From Photobacterium sp. DA100 (lineage in GTDB: Bacteria; Pseudomonadota; Gammaproteobacteria; Enterobacterales; Vibrionaceae): 64,000 nucleotides of DNA. A model generated the notes under the pieces. That model ran no database searches. It worked only from the letters and a program-made list of their open reading frames with translations, and was not told the origin of the DNA. Positions 1 through 8,559 of this stretch are shown here, in pieces (the first letter of the stretch is position 1; every line of letters starts with the position of its first letter). A program made the translations under genes and the position numbers. The stretch spans positions 2,666,001 to 2,730,000 of the forward strand of contig NZ_CP119423.1 in the NCBI RefSeq assembly GCF_029223585.1, in the 5' to 3' direction.

Positions 1-967
1 GCTGAACAGCCGTATCGATGATCTGGACCTTAACCTTGAAGACTTCACCCAGCGCGTAAACAGCGACGTAGTCAACAAGATTGTTAACCTAGCATCTCGT
101 AACGCAGGCTTCATCGCCAAGCGCTTCGAAGGCAAACTGTCTGACAACTTTGCCGAGCCTGAGCTATACGCAGAGTTCGTTGCAGCGGCTGATCGCATCG
201 CCGAGCTATACGAAACCCGCGAGTTTGGCCGCGCTATCCGCGAAATCACCGCCCTGGCCGACAAAGCCAACCAGTACGTTGACGAGAAAGCTCCTTGGGT
301 TGTGGCTAAGCAAGAAGGCAAAGATCAGGAACTACAGGAAATCTGCTCTGTCGGTATCAACCTGTTCCGCGTACTGATGACTTACCTGAAACCTGTTATG
401 CCTCAGCTTGCTGAACGTACAGAAGGCTTCCTGAACGAAACGCTGACGTGGGATGGTATTGCCCAGCCACTAACCGGCCACGAAGTGACCAAGTTCAAAG
501 CGCTGTTCAACCGCATCGATGCCAAGAATGTCGAAGCCATGGTTGAATCTTCGAAAGAAGATGCGGCCGCTGAAGTCGCAGCGAAAGAAAAAGCTGAAGC
601 AGCGAAGACAGAAACTGAACTGAGCAAAGACCCGATTGCAGACGAAATCGAGTTCGATGATTTTGCCAAGGTTGATATGCGTATCGCCAAAATCATTTCT
701 TGCGAAGAAGTGCCTAAAGCGAACAAACTGCTTAAGTTCCAGCTCGATATCGGCGGTGAAACCCGTCAGGTATTCTCAGGCATCAAGTCGGCCTACACGC
801 CGGAAGAGCTTGTTGGCAAGCACACGGTAATGGTGGCCAACCTGAAGCCACGCAAGATGAAGTTCGGCATGTCTGAAGGCATGATCCTTGCTGCAGGCCC
901 TGGCGGTAAAGATCTGTGGATCCTTGAACCGCACGAAGGTGCCCAGCCAGGTATGCGCGTAATGTAA
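1..967 (+). CDS. metG: Methionyl-tRNA synthetase, C-terminal part (5' end outside window)
   Basis: This is the last 321 codons of methionine-tRNA ligase, which charges tRNA-Met in the cytoplasm; the Rossmann catalytic domain lies upstream of the window. The reading frame is open from base 2. The first 150 or so residues are the helical anticodon-binding domain ([20 protein letters not shown], then [18 protein letters not shown]). A charged linker rich in Lys, Glu and Ala follows, then a C-terminal OB-fold tRNA-binding domain of the EMAP/Trbp111 type ([12 protein letters not shown] ... [13 protein letters not shown] ... [19 protein letters not shown]), ending PGMRVM as in Enterobacteria. A strong terminator follows at 997-1024, so it ends its own transcript. 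Identification is firm. Confidence 0.96.
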   Translation, partial: LNSRIDDLDLNLEDFTQRVNSDVVNKIVNLASRNAGFIAKRFEGKLSDNFAEPELYAEFVAAADRIAELYETREFGRAIREITALADKANQYVDEKAPWVVAKQEGKDQELQEICSVGINLFRVLMTYLKPVMPQLAERTEGFLNETLTWDGIAQPLTGHEVTKFKALFNRIDAKNVEAMVESSKEDAAAEVAAKEKAEAAKTETELSKDPIADEIEFDDFAKVDMRIAKIISCEEVPKANKLLKFQLDIGGETRQVFSGIKSAYTPEELVGKHTVMVANLKPRKMKFGMSEGMILAAGPGGKDLWILEPHEGAQPGMRVM

Positions 968-996
968 TACGCCGGTCTTAACAGACGCCCATGACT

Positions 997-1024
997 AAAC
1001 CAGCTCAATTGAGCTGGTTTTTTT
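997..1024 (+). terminator. Rho-independent terminator of metG
   Basis: A perfect 24-base palindrome (AAACCAGCTC ... GAGCTGGTTT around AATT) begins 30 bases after the metG stop and is followed by a run of T. Confidence 0.9.
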
Positions 1025-1167
1025 ATATCTGAATAAAGGCGAAATTTTTATTTATGCGACGGAAGACCAGGCAAAGCCACTTATAGTTAATTAGCACACG
1101 TTACAAATAAAGCCGATTTGCATGCAGAACAATTGCACCTTGATGGTTCACCAAAGAGGGATACACA

Positions 1168-2289
1168 TTGAATCGCGATGATAATGAAAACCTAAAGCAA
1201 GTACTGTCGGCAGCGTTTACGGCCTCGTTAATCCGCTTCTCGGTTATCACCTTAATTGTTTTAGTGTGCTTTTGGGCATTCTTGCCCTTTCTCCCGATTT
1301 TAATGTGGGCTTTAGTACTTGCCATTGCACTTTATCCTGTCCGGCAATTCCTGGAAGCTAAGTTTGGCTGGTCCGCTGCGCGGACATCCACCCTAATAGC
1401 CATTGTCGGTGTGCTAGTGCTCGGTATCCCAACTGCCATGGTAGGTAACTCGTTCGCATCAAAGATATTTGGCGCCTATGAAGCTTACGAGGCAGGGACC
1501 CTCGAGGTACCTGCACCTTCGGCCAGTGTCAAAGAGTGGCCATTGGTGGGAGATAAAATGCATGAAGCCTGGCAAGAGGCTGCAGCAGATCTCCCCCGTT
1601 TCGTAGAAAGACGTCAACCGCAACTCAAAAGTTTGTCCAGCTGGTTTGTAGAGAAGGCAAGCGGCGCTGCAAGAAGTGTCTTCCTGATGATTGGAGCCAT
1701 TATTCTCGCAGGCATAATGCTGGCCTGGGCTGAGCCAGCTAGCCGTTCGACACGTCGGATTTTCACCAGCTTTTCCAACCGCGAAATTGGACCGGAATTA
1801 CACCATCTCACCACTGCGACGATCAGGCAGGTTGCTGTTGGCATCATTGGCATTGCATTCCTCACCGCGGTGGTATTTGGTGCAGCCGTTGCGCTTGCTG
1901 GCGTACCCGCAGCGGCATTGTTTACATTGATTGCTTTGATATTCGCAATTATGCAGCTGCCAGTGACGATTGTGGCTCTCGTCGCAGTTGGGCTGCTGTG
2001 GTCAAGCGGAGAGAACTCAACACTGCACAATACGATATTTTCTATTTTGATCATTGCTGCAAGCCTGATCGACAACTTTCTGAAACCCATGATCCTGGGC
2101 CGGGGGCTAGATGTACCAATGCCGGTAGTCTTGATAGGTGCAATTGGTGGCATGATGTCTGGCGGCATATTGGGGATGTTTATCGGAGCCGCTTTCCTCT
2201 CTGCGGGCTATCAAGTCTTTATGAAATGGGTTGATTCAGAAAATGCGCCCTCCCCAGCCGGCAGCAAACGGCCCAAAGGTGGAGAGTGA
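1168..2289 (+). CDS. AI-2E/PerM family transporter (YdiK-like)
   Basis: A 373-residue inner-membrane protein of the AI-2E transporter/UPF0118 (PerM, COG0628) family, most like E. coli YdiK in length and C-terminal pattern. Two membrane segments lie at about residues 20-60 and another near 75-95, then a soluble loop, then four or five segments from about 165 to the end. The family's conserved C-terminal block is present (DNFLKPMILGRGLDVPMPVVLIG ... GMFIGAAFLSAGY). The start is TTG: no in-frame ATG occurs before the first membrane segment and an AGAGGG ribosome site sits 7-8 bases upstream of 1168. Substrate is unknown; family members have been linked to autoinducer-2 export and, in some halophiles, to Na+/H+ exchange. 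It is monocistronic by position. Confidence 0.85.
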   Translation: MNRDDNENLKQVLSAAFTASLIRFSVITLIVLVCFWAFLPFLPILMWALVLAIALYPVRQFLEAKFGWSAARTSTLIAIVGVLVLGIPTAMVGNSFASKIFGAYEAYEAGTLEVPAPSASVKEWPLVGDKMHEAWQEAAADLPRFVERRQPQLKSLSSWFVEKASGAARSVFLMIGAIILAGIMLAWAEPASRSTRRIFTSFSNREIGPELHHLTTATIRQVAVGIIGIAFLTAVVFGAAVALAGVPAAALFTLIALIFAIMQLPVTIVALVAVGLLWSSGENSTLHNTIFSILIIAASLIDNFLKPMILGRGLDVPMPVVLIGAIGGMMSGGILGMFIGAAFLSAGYQVFMKWVDSENAPSPAGSKRPKGGE

Positions 2290-2860
2290 TCCGTAACCTC
2301 TCCTGCCTACGGCAACGTTGCTTGGTCACCGGCCTAACTTTTTTCTCACCAAAATGGATTTCGTGCAAAAAACCACCACTCCACCATTCCCGCCGCCCCC
2401 AGATTCATTAACTTTTTTTACATATGTTAAAAGACGAAATATTGGTGATATCTAATTTTCCAGTTTTGAAAACTGCAAGACAGATCGCAGAAAGAAAATA
2501 AAATCAATGCTGGCATTTTTTCCCCCGCAATCAGCAATCCAAACAAAAACCTTTAAAATTAACAACCTAAGATATTTACCAATAATCCCCAGTGGCGTTC
2601 CCCCCGACAATACCCATGGATAATCCGAGCTATAAGCTCGAATTTACCGATGTGACGGAAATCATTGCTAACAATTTGACATCAATTGAAACAACAGATT
2701 GGTACCAAATGAGCTACATGAGCATAACCTTAGGAACTGTGCTTTGAATTGCGGCCTTGGATGGGCAAGCAATTCAACAGCGGGTCGAAAAATGAGCACG
2801 GATGGTTTGTTTCCTCTCATTTATACACTCATCCCCCAGGCAGTTATCAAGGTATTTGTA
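2290..2860 (+). promoter_or_regulatory. Gene-free upstream region of the A/V-type ATPase operon
   Basis: About 570 bases of AT-rich DNA with no convincing gene. It holds a small palindrome at 2461-2475 (CAGTTTT/AAAACTG), a 6-bp hairpin at 2626-2640 (CGAGCT/AGCTCG), a CRP-like site at 2651-2666 (TGTGA-N6-TCATT, 8 of 10 core matches) and a perfect -35-like TTGACA at 2676-2681 without a good -10 partner. An open frame runs from a TTG at 2699 into the B-subunit gene, but its extra 54 residues do not resemble the family. Promoter assignment is tentative. Confidence 0.3.
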
Positions 2861-4234
2861 ATGCCACAGAGTCTATTACGTTACACCAACATACTCAGTA
2901 TCGTCGGTGATTTGATCCGGGTAGAAGTACCCAACCTCTCGTCAAGCAATGCGAAGGCCAAGTACGGCGATCTCGCGATGGTCGAGCAAAACGGTGAAAA
3001 CTACTCGCTCGCTCAGATCATCAAAATCGACAACGAAGAAGTCTCGCTTCAGGTCTTTGCCGGCTGTAAAGGTCTCTCAACCAATGCCGCCGTTTGCTTC
3101 CTTGACCAACCGATGCAGGTCACCTACTCACCGAATATCCTCGGCCGCATCTTCGACGGTGCCGGGCAGCCAATCGACCATGGTCCGGAGCTTGAGACCG
3201 ATCCCAAGGTTGAAATCGACGGCCCTTCGGTCAACCCGGTCCGCCGTACGCTAGCCACCCGCATGGTACGGACCAACGTGCCGATGATCGATGTGTTCAA
3301 CACCTTGGTTGAATCGCAGAAAATTCCTATTTTCTCTGTCGCCGGCGAGCCATACAACAAATTCCTCGCCCGCATAGCCATCCAGGCCGAAGCCGATGTG
3401 GTGGTCTTCGCCGGAATGGGGCTTATCTATGACGACTACCATTTCTTCAAAACCCAGTTTGAGGAAGCCGGCGTGTCATCCCGTACCGTGATGTTTGTCA
3501 ACCAAGCCTCGGACCCTACCGTTGAACGCTTGCTGGCACCGGACATGGCGCTCTCGGTCGCGGAACATTTTGCTGTCGATGAAAGCAAACGGGTACTGGT
3601 GCTGCTGACCGACATGACCTCCTATGCCGATGCGATGAAAGAAATCGGGGTCGCGATGGACAAGATCCCCGCTAACCGGGGTTACATGGGCGATCTCTAC
3701 TCCCAGTTAGCCAAACGCTACGAAAAGGCCTGCGACTACAAAGGCGCCGGCTCTGTCACCTTGCTGGCGGTGACCACCATGCCGGGCAACGATGTCACCC
3801 ACCCGGTACCGGATAACACCGGATACATCACCGAAGGACAATTCTATCTGCACGATGGCGTGCTTGACCCATTCGGCTCGCTGTCCCGTCTTAAGCAGAT
3901 GGTGGTCGGCAAAGAAACCCGAGAAGATCACAGCGCCATCATGAGTGTGATGATTCGCTTCTACTCTGATTCCGTCGAGGCCCAGCAGAAGCAGGCCATG
4001 GCGTTCGAACTATCGGAGTATGACAAGAAAACACTGAAATTCGGCAAGTACTTCAAGGACAACTTCATGACACTGGACGTCGACATGAACCTGGAAGACG
4101 CCCTGGACTTCAGTTGGAAAATCCTCGCGGAGTGTTTTGATCCCGAAGAAACCTTGATCAAAGACAGCCTGCTGGAAATGTACTGGCCGTATCCAGAGCA
4201 GTTAGATCTGGACACAGAAGCAGCAGAGGGTTAA
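2861..4234 (+). CDS. A/V-type ATP synthase/ATPase subunit B
   Basis: The 457-residue non-catalytic nucleotide-binding subunit of a rotary A/V-type ATPase; three copies alternate with subunit A in the cytosolic head. The N-terminal beta-barrel begins [16 protein letters not shown]. In place of a Walker A loop it has [15 protein letters not shown], as is usual for B subunits, followed by [16 protein letters not shown] and the tail YDYxGAGSVT-like segment [19 protein letters not shown] with [20 protein letters not shown]. The start at 2861 was chosen because it has AAGG at the right distance and gives the family's normal N-terminus. It is the first gene of the operon and sits 3 bases before the D gene. 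F1-type beta was considered and excluded because the catalytic P-loop is missing. Confidence 0.93.
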   Translation: MPQSLLRYTNILSIVGDLIRVEVPNLSSSNAKAKYGDLAMVEQNGENYSLAQIIKIDNEEVSLQVFAGCKGLSTNAAVCFLDQPMQVTYSPNILGRIFDGAGQPIDHGPELETDPKVEIDGPSVNPVRRTLATRMVRTNVPMIDVFNTLVESQKIPIFSVAGEPYNKFLARIAIQAEADVVVFAGMGLIYDDYHFFKTQFEEAGVSSRTVMFVNQASDPTVERLLAPDMALSVAEHFAVDESKRVLVLLTDMTSYADAMKEIGVAMDKIPANRGYMGDLYSQLAKRYEKACDYKGAGSVTLLAVTTMPGNDVTHPVPDNTGYITEGQFYLHDGVLDPFGSLSRLKQMVVGKETREDHSAIMSVMIRFYSDSVEAQQKQAMAFELSEYDKKTLKFGKYFKDNFMTLDVDMNLEDALDFSWKILAECFDPEETLIKDSLLEMYWPYPEQLDLDTEAAEG

Positions 4235-4237
4235 TCC

Positions 4238-4861
4238 ATGGCTAAGGTAGCACTTAACAAAAGCTCGCTAAACAAGCAAAAGCGGAGTTTGAAAACCTAC
4301 AACCGCTACCTACCTGCGTTGGAACTGAAGCGACAACAATTGATGCTGGAGCGCAAAAAAGCCGAGCAGGCTCTGGAGCAAGCTAAACTACGCGTTGCCG
4401 ATTTGCGCGCGGTGGTAGAGGAAGCAATTCCGATGCTCGCCTGCAAGGATATTAACGTCAATAACCTGGTCAAGGTCACCGACGTTAAGCTAGCCACCCA
4501 GAACATTGTTGGTTGCCGGGTCCCGATTGTCGAGTCGGTCGACATCGAAGTGACCCCATACAGTTATCTTGCCCGCCCGCACTGGGTCGATAGTGTGGTC
4601 CGCCAGCTGAAGGAAATGGTTCGTTTGCGTGTTGAACTGGCTGTATACCAGCAACGCTACGAGCTGATCAGCGATGCCACACGGATCACCAGCCAGCGCG
4701 TGAATTTGTTCTCGAAGGTACTTATCCCTGATACCCAAGAAAGTATCAAACGGATTGGCATCTACCTATCGGATCAAGATCGCGCCGCGGTAATGAACGC
4801 CAAGCTATCGAAACAAAAAGTGCTGGCACAGCAAGAGAAAGCGCAGGGAGGCCAATCATGA
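4238..4861 (+). CDS. A/V-type ATPase subunit D (central stalk)
   Basis: A 207-residue subunit D, the long coiled-coil rotor shaft that turns inside the A3B3 head. The family N-terminal pattern is clear: a basic start (LNKSSLNKQKRSLKTYNRYLPALELKRQQLMLERKKAEQALEQA), then a central globular part and a second long C-terminal helix (SQRVNLFSKVLIPDTQESIKRIGIYLSDQDRAAVMNAKLSKQKV). This two-helix hairpin and the LFxKVLIP motif are diagnostic of V-type D subunits. The gene follows subunit B by 3 bases and overlaps the start of the subunit I gene by 4 bases (ATGA), so translation is probably coupled. Confidence 0.9.
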   Translation: MAKVALNKSSLNKQKRSLKTYNRYLPALELKRQQLMLERKKAEQALEQAKLRVADLRAVVEEAIPMLACKDINVNNLVKVTDVKLATQNIVGCRVPIVESVDIEVTPYSYLARPHWVDSVVRQLKEMVRLRVELAVYQQRYELISDATRITSQRVNLFSKVLIPDTQESIKRIGIYLSDQDRAAVMNAKLSKQKVLAQQEKAQGGQS

Positions 4862-6663
4862 GTATCAAACAGCTAAAACGCCTGACACTCGGTGGTCAAG
4901 CTTCCCGCCGGGAAGAAATCCTGATGGCATTGCAGGCCCTTGGCTGCATGCACCTGATCCCGCTCAGCCAGGATGAGGCCGACGCCAACCATGCGATGGC
5001 CATGCAGCAGCCCTCCGATGCCAGCGAGGCATTGGCCTGGCTGAGCCGGGTCGAGCGCAGGCGCCGCCCAGTCAGGGACAAGGACTTGGTAGATGTCGAG
5101 GAATTGGTCTCCCAGATCCTCGAAAACAAACTCCATATCCGCCAGCAGCAGGACAAGCGCGATTTGCTCAAAGAGCGTCTGCAACTGCTACGTCCCTGGG
5201 GGGAGTTTGAACTACCTGACATCAGCACCATCAACAACTTGCGCTTCTGGTTTTACCTATTGCCACTGAAAAAACTCTCTGCTATGGCAGAGGTTGATCT
5301 GCCTTGGCAAGAGGTGCACAGGGACCAGAAAAATGCCTATATCGTGATTGTATCTGAGTCCGAGCCCGATCCGGTACTGCTTCCGGTTGACCGTTCGCAC
5401 ATTGGTGGCAATAGCCTATCCCAGGTCGAGGAACACCTAGAGATTGCCGAGCAGCACCTGGAAGACTTGCTGGCCGAACGCGAGGCGCTAACCCGCTGGA
5501 TCTATCCGCTCAGCCAGTCCCTGGCAGCCAGTCAGGACAAGGCCGAGTTGCTATTGGCTTCCTCTGGAGTTCAGGATGAAGGCGAGTTCTTCCTGATCCA
5601 GGGATGGATGCCGGCCGACGCCCAGGACGCAGTGCTCGAGCTGGCCGAGGCCTATGGCTCTGCCGTGCTGTTCGAAGATCCCAAAGCCGATGACCAGCCT
5701 CCGACCCTGCTGGAAAACTCCGAGCTTACCGGAGGAGGCGCCGAGGCAATGGGCTTTTTCCAGACCCCTAACTACCGTGCATGGGACCCGGGCAACCTGG
5801 TGTTTTATTCGTTCTCGTTGTTCTTCGCGATGATCATGAATGATGCCATGTACAGCGCCATTCTCGGCCTGATCATCCTGTTCTTCCGTGACAAGTTCGA
5901 TGCCTCGCCAGAAGGCAAGCGACTGAAGAATATGGGGCTGTTCATGTCCGGGCTGGGCATTTTCTGGGGCGTGCTCGCCGGCAGCTACTTTGGTATCGCG
6001 CCAGAGGAAGGCAGCTTCTGGGGCTTTTTCCACATCATCGACATGAACGACTACGGCGCCATGATGCGGCTGTCGGTCTTTATCGGTGTCATGCACCTGA
6101 TCATCGCCAACGTGATGACCGCCTACATCAACCGCCCCCACAAACGTGCTTTCGCCCCGCTTGGCTGGGCGGCACTGATGTTTGGCGGCATGCTGTTGTG
6201 GTTCGGGATCAGCGGCGCGGTCTGGAGCTGGTTCGGCAAGGGGCTCGGCGGACTGTTGATGCTGGGCGGCGCCGGCCTGGTGTGTGTCTATAGCAGTGAC
6301 CGGCCAATCAATAGCCGTATGGATATGGCACTCCGCGTACTCGATGGTGCCAAGGCGATTTACAACATTACCAGTGCCTTCGGTGACATCCTGAGCTACA
6401 TGCGTCTGTTCGCACTTGGCTTATCCGGTGCATCGCTGGCGATGACATTTAACTCATTGGCAGGACAAGTGGTCGAAGCCCAGCCCGTTTCAGGGGTGTT
6501 GTTTGGCGGTTTGATCTTGCTGCTTGGCCATATTCTCAACTTCGCGCTCTGTGTCATGAGTGGCGTGGTACACGGTATGCGCCTAAACGTAATTGAATTT
6601 GTTAACTGGGGCCTATCCGACGAAGGATACCCATTCAAAGCTTTTCGGAAGAAAGAGGATTAA
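4858..6663 (+). CDS. A/V-type ATPase subunit I (a subunit, ion-conducting stator)
   Basis: A 601-residue membrane stator subunit. The first half (about 1-300) is the cytosolic coiled-coil/alpha-beta arm that contacts the peripheral stalk. The second half has seven or eight membrane helices starting near LVFYSFSLFFAMIMNDAMYS. The essential arginine facing the rotor glutamate is at residue 516 in GDILSYMRLFALGLSG, the family signature. The final helices (GHILNFALCVMSGVVHGMRLNVIEF) contain the expected HGxRLxxxEF motif. It overlaps D upstream and lies 3 bases from K downstream. The protein is somewhat shorter than many archaeal I subunits (about 650) but complete. Confidence 0.93.
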   Translation: MSIKQLKRLTLGGQASRREEILMALQALGCMHLIPLSQDEADANHAMAMQQPSDASEALAWLSRVERRRRPVRDKDLVDVEELVSQILENKLHIRQQQDKRDLLKERLQLLRPWGEFELPDISTINNLRFWFYLLPLKKLSAMAEVDLPWQEVHRDQKNAYIVIVSESEPDPVLLPVDRSHIGGNSLSQVEEHLEIAEQHLEDLLAEREALTRWIYPLSQSLAASQDKAELLLASSGVQDEGEFFLIQGWMPADAQDAVLELAEAYGSAVLFEDPKADDQPPTLLENSELTGGGAEAMGFFQTPNYRAWDPGNLVFYSFSLFFAMIMNDAMYSAILGLIILFFRDKFDASPEGKRLKNMGLFMSGLGIFWGVLAGSYFGIAPEEGSFWGFFHIIDMNDYGAMMRLSVFIGVMHLIIANVMTAYINRPHKRAFAPLGWAALMFGGMLLWFGISGAVWSWFGKGLGGLLMLGGAGLVCVYSSDRPINSRMDMALRVLDGAKAIYNITSAFGDILSYMRLFALGLSGASLAMTFNSLAGQVVEAQPVSGVLFGGLILLLGHILNFALCVMSGVVHGMRLNVIEFVNWGLSDEGYPFKAFRKKED

Positions 6664-6666
6664 AAC

Positions 6667-7116
6667 ATGGAACAATTTGTTATTGCACTTGGCTGGTTGG
6701 GCGCGTTCGCTCCTGTTGCACTGGGTGCTATTGGTTCAGCTATCGGCTGTTCGGTAGCCGGCCAGGCTGCTTGTGGTGCCATGCTGGATGTTGAATCTGG
6801 TTACGGTAAGTACATCGGTCTGTCTGCCATGCCTTCCTCTCAGGTTATCTACGGTATCGTGATTATGTTCACCCTAGCAGGTATTGGTGTCGACGCCGAA
6901 ACCGCTGGCGGTCTGTTCGGTGTTGGCTTGATGACAGGTCTGGCCCTGCTGTTCTCTGCTATCTACCAGGGGCAGGCAGTCTCGGCTGCTATCAATGCTT
7001 CTAAGAACAAGCCCGAAGTATTCGGCCTATCGATTGCCCCAGCGGCAATTGTTGAAGGCTTCTCGGTTTTTGCTTTCGTTTTTGCGCTAGTCATGGGTGC
7101 CAACATCGGCGCATAA
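6667..7116 (+). CDS. A/V-type ATPase subunit K (proteolipid rotor ring), probable Na+-binding
   Basis: A 149-residue proteolipid with four membrane helices, a duplicated two-helix hairpin, forming the rotor ring. The single carboxylate is Glu130 in helix 4 (APAAIVEGFSVFAFVFA). Helix 2 carries PSSQVIYG (Ser57, Ser58, Gln59) and helix 3 YQGQAVSAA (Gln101, Gln103). In the Enterococcus hirae Na+-ATPase the Na+ ligands are a Thr-Gln pair in helix 2, a Gln in helix 3 and the helix-4 Glu, so the same pattern is visible here with Ser for Thr. That supports Na+ rather than H+ coupling, by inference. Located between I and E in the operon. Confidence 0.93.
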   Translation: MEQFVIALGWLGAFAPVALGAIGSAIGCSVAGQAACGAMLDVESGYGKYIGLSAMPSSQVIYGIVIMFTLAGIGVDAETAGGLFGVGLMTGLALLFSAIYQGQAVSAAINASKNKPEVFGLSIAPAAIVEGFSVFAFVFALVMGANIGA

Positions 7117-7126
7117 GGAACAGAAC

Positions 7127-7810
7127 ATGCCAGTAGACAATCAAAACACCACACCGGTTTCCGCCGGGATCAAGCAGCTGGTCGACACACTTCGCCAGGA
7201 AGGTGTCGAGGCCGGTAAGCAAGCTGCCGACCAAATCATTGCCGAAGCGCGTGAAGAGGCATCGACCATCGTTGCCGAAGCCCGTGATAAAGCAGGCCTG
7301 ATCCTTGGCAATGCCCGCAAGGAAGCCGACTTTATTTCAACCGCCGGCAAGCAGGCGTTCGAAATGGCCAACCGCAACGCGATTTTGGAGCTCAAGGCTT
7401 TCTTGCAAGATGAGTTTGCCAAGCAGATCAAGGCAACAGTCGGTACCCAGATGACGGATGAAAAGCTGTTGCAGCAGATGATCCTCGAAGTGGCCGGCCG
7501 CAGCGCGATCAAAACCGATGAGCCGGTTGAAGTGATCTTGCCGACCCGCGTAGTCGGCGTGAACGATTTGAGCGCCAACCCCGAAGAACTCAAGGAAGGC
7601 ACCCTGATCCACTTCGCAGTTGCCCAGGCGGCCGAGATGCTGCGCGAAGGCGTGACCTTCAACGTCAGCGAGGATAACAAAAACGCCGTTGTGTTCCGCC
7701 TGAAAGATAAAGATATCGAAGTGGCACTGTCGGATGAAACCGTCACCCAAATGATGCTTAACCACCTCCAGCCTCGTTTCCGCGCGCTGTTGGAAGGTAT
7801 CGTCAAATAA
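7127..7810 (+). CDS. A/V-type ATPase subunit E (peripheral stalk)
   Basis: A 227-residue subunit E. The N-terminal 100 residues are a charged right-handed coiled coil with hendecad-like spacing (GKQAADQIIAEAREEASTIVAEARDKAGLILGNARKEADFI), and the C-terminal globular domain would sit on top of the B subunit. An open frame extends upstream to 7097 over the end of subunit K, but the ATG at 7127 has an AAGGAA ribosome site and gives a plausible start. No separate subunit G/H, the usual partner in the peripheral stalk, is found in the operon. The call rests on coiled-coil pattern, length and position. Confidence 0.8.
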   Translation: MPVDNQNTTPVSAGIKQLVDTLRQEGVEAGKQAADQIIAEAREEASTIVAEARDKAGLILGNARKEADFISTAGKQAFEMANRNAILELKAFLQDEFAKQIKATVGTQMTDEKLLQQMILEVAGRSAIKTDEPVEVILPTRVVGVNDLSANPEELKEGTLIHFAVAQAAEMLREGVTFNVSEDNKNAVVFRLKDKDIEVALSDETVTQMMLNHLQPRFRALLEGIVK

Positions 7811-7857
7811 GTACAAGAGGCAGGCTTGCCCTGCCTCTCCTTTAACAAGGAACGTAT

Positions 7858-8538
7858 ATGTCTGATAAAGCATATCATGGCCTGTTGACGTCGCTGCCGC
7901 ATATCGACTCTCTGTTTGATAGCAAAATCACGCCGATTTCCCGTTACCAACTGGAGCGTCGATTAAGTGCCCTGTCGTTCGATGAGCGCAGGCGCCTCAA
8001 TATGATTGAGCAAATCATGCATTGGGATCGCACCAAAGACGATGCCGATGACGCCGAGCTGATCAAGTTTGCCACCCGGGCACGCAGCCAGGTAAAAAGC
8101 AAAGTGCTGCAGGATCTGATTGACTGGCGCTTGGACATGCGCTCTGTGGTGGCCGCCCTGCGGCGTAAAAAAGCCGGAGAAAAAGCCCCGGCCGAGCCGC
8201 GATGGAGCTTTGGTACCCGCTACGAATTTATCCGCCGCAACTGGAATGTGCCTTATTTCAATCTGCACTTTACTTTCCCTTGGCTGCCGGATGTCGCTCG
8301 GTACATGGAGCACGACCAGAGCCTGGACGTTGAAAAAGCCTTGCTCGAGGCCGTCTGGGAGCAGCTAGACCGTATCAGCACCAAAGAGCGCTTTAGCTTC
8401 GAAGCCGTGGTGATTTACCTATTGCGCTGGAATTTGGTTTTCCGCTGGACCACTTACGACAGCGAAATAGCTATCGAGCGATTCGACCAACTCGTAGAGA
8501 ACGCACTGGGTGACTTTGCCAGTGATCTACCGCATTAA
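7858..8538 (+). CDS. DUF2764 family protein of the A/V-type ATPase operon
   Basis: A 226-residue soluble, mainly helical protein with no membrane segment. The N-terminus (YHGLLTSLPHIDSLFDSKITPISRYQLERRL) matches the pattern of DUF2764 proteins, which in Chlamydia, Spirochaetes and Bacteroidetes lie between the E and A genes of V-type ATPase clusters. It holds that same place here. Subunit C, which joins stalk and ring, is missing from the operon, so DUF2764 may do the C job; this is inference. An ACAAGGAACGT ribosome site precedes 7858. Family assignment is from pattern and context and should be treated as probable. Confidence 0.72.
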   Translation: MSDKAYHGLLTSLPHIDSLFDSKITPISRYQLERRLSALSFDERRRLNMIEQIMHWDRTKDDADDAELIKFATRARSQVKSKVLQDLIDWRLDMRSVVAALRRKKAGEKAPAEPRWSFGTRYEFIRRNWNVPYFNLHFTFPWLPDVARYMEHDQSLDVEKALLEAVWEQLDRISTKERFSFEAVVIYLLRWNLVFRWTTYDSEIAIERFDQLVENALGDFASDLPH

Positions 8539-8559
8539 TTTAGACAAACAGGTTGTTCA

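Noticed and set aside
2699..2860. N-terminal extension of the ATPase B subunit from a TTG codon
   Set aside because: The 54 extra residues do not look like any B-subunit N-terminus, while the ATG at 2861 has a ribosome site and gives the normal start.
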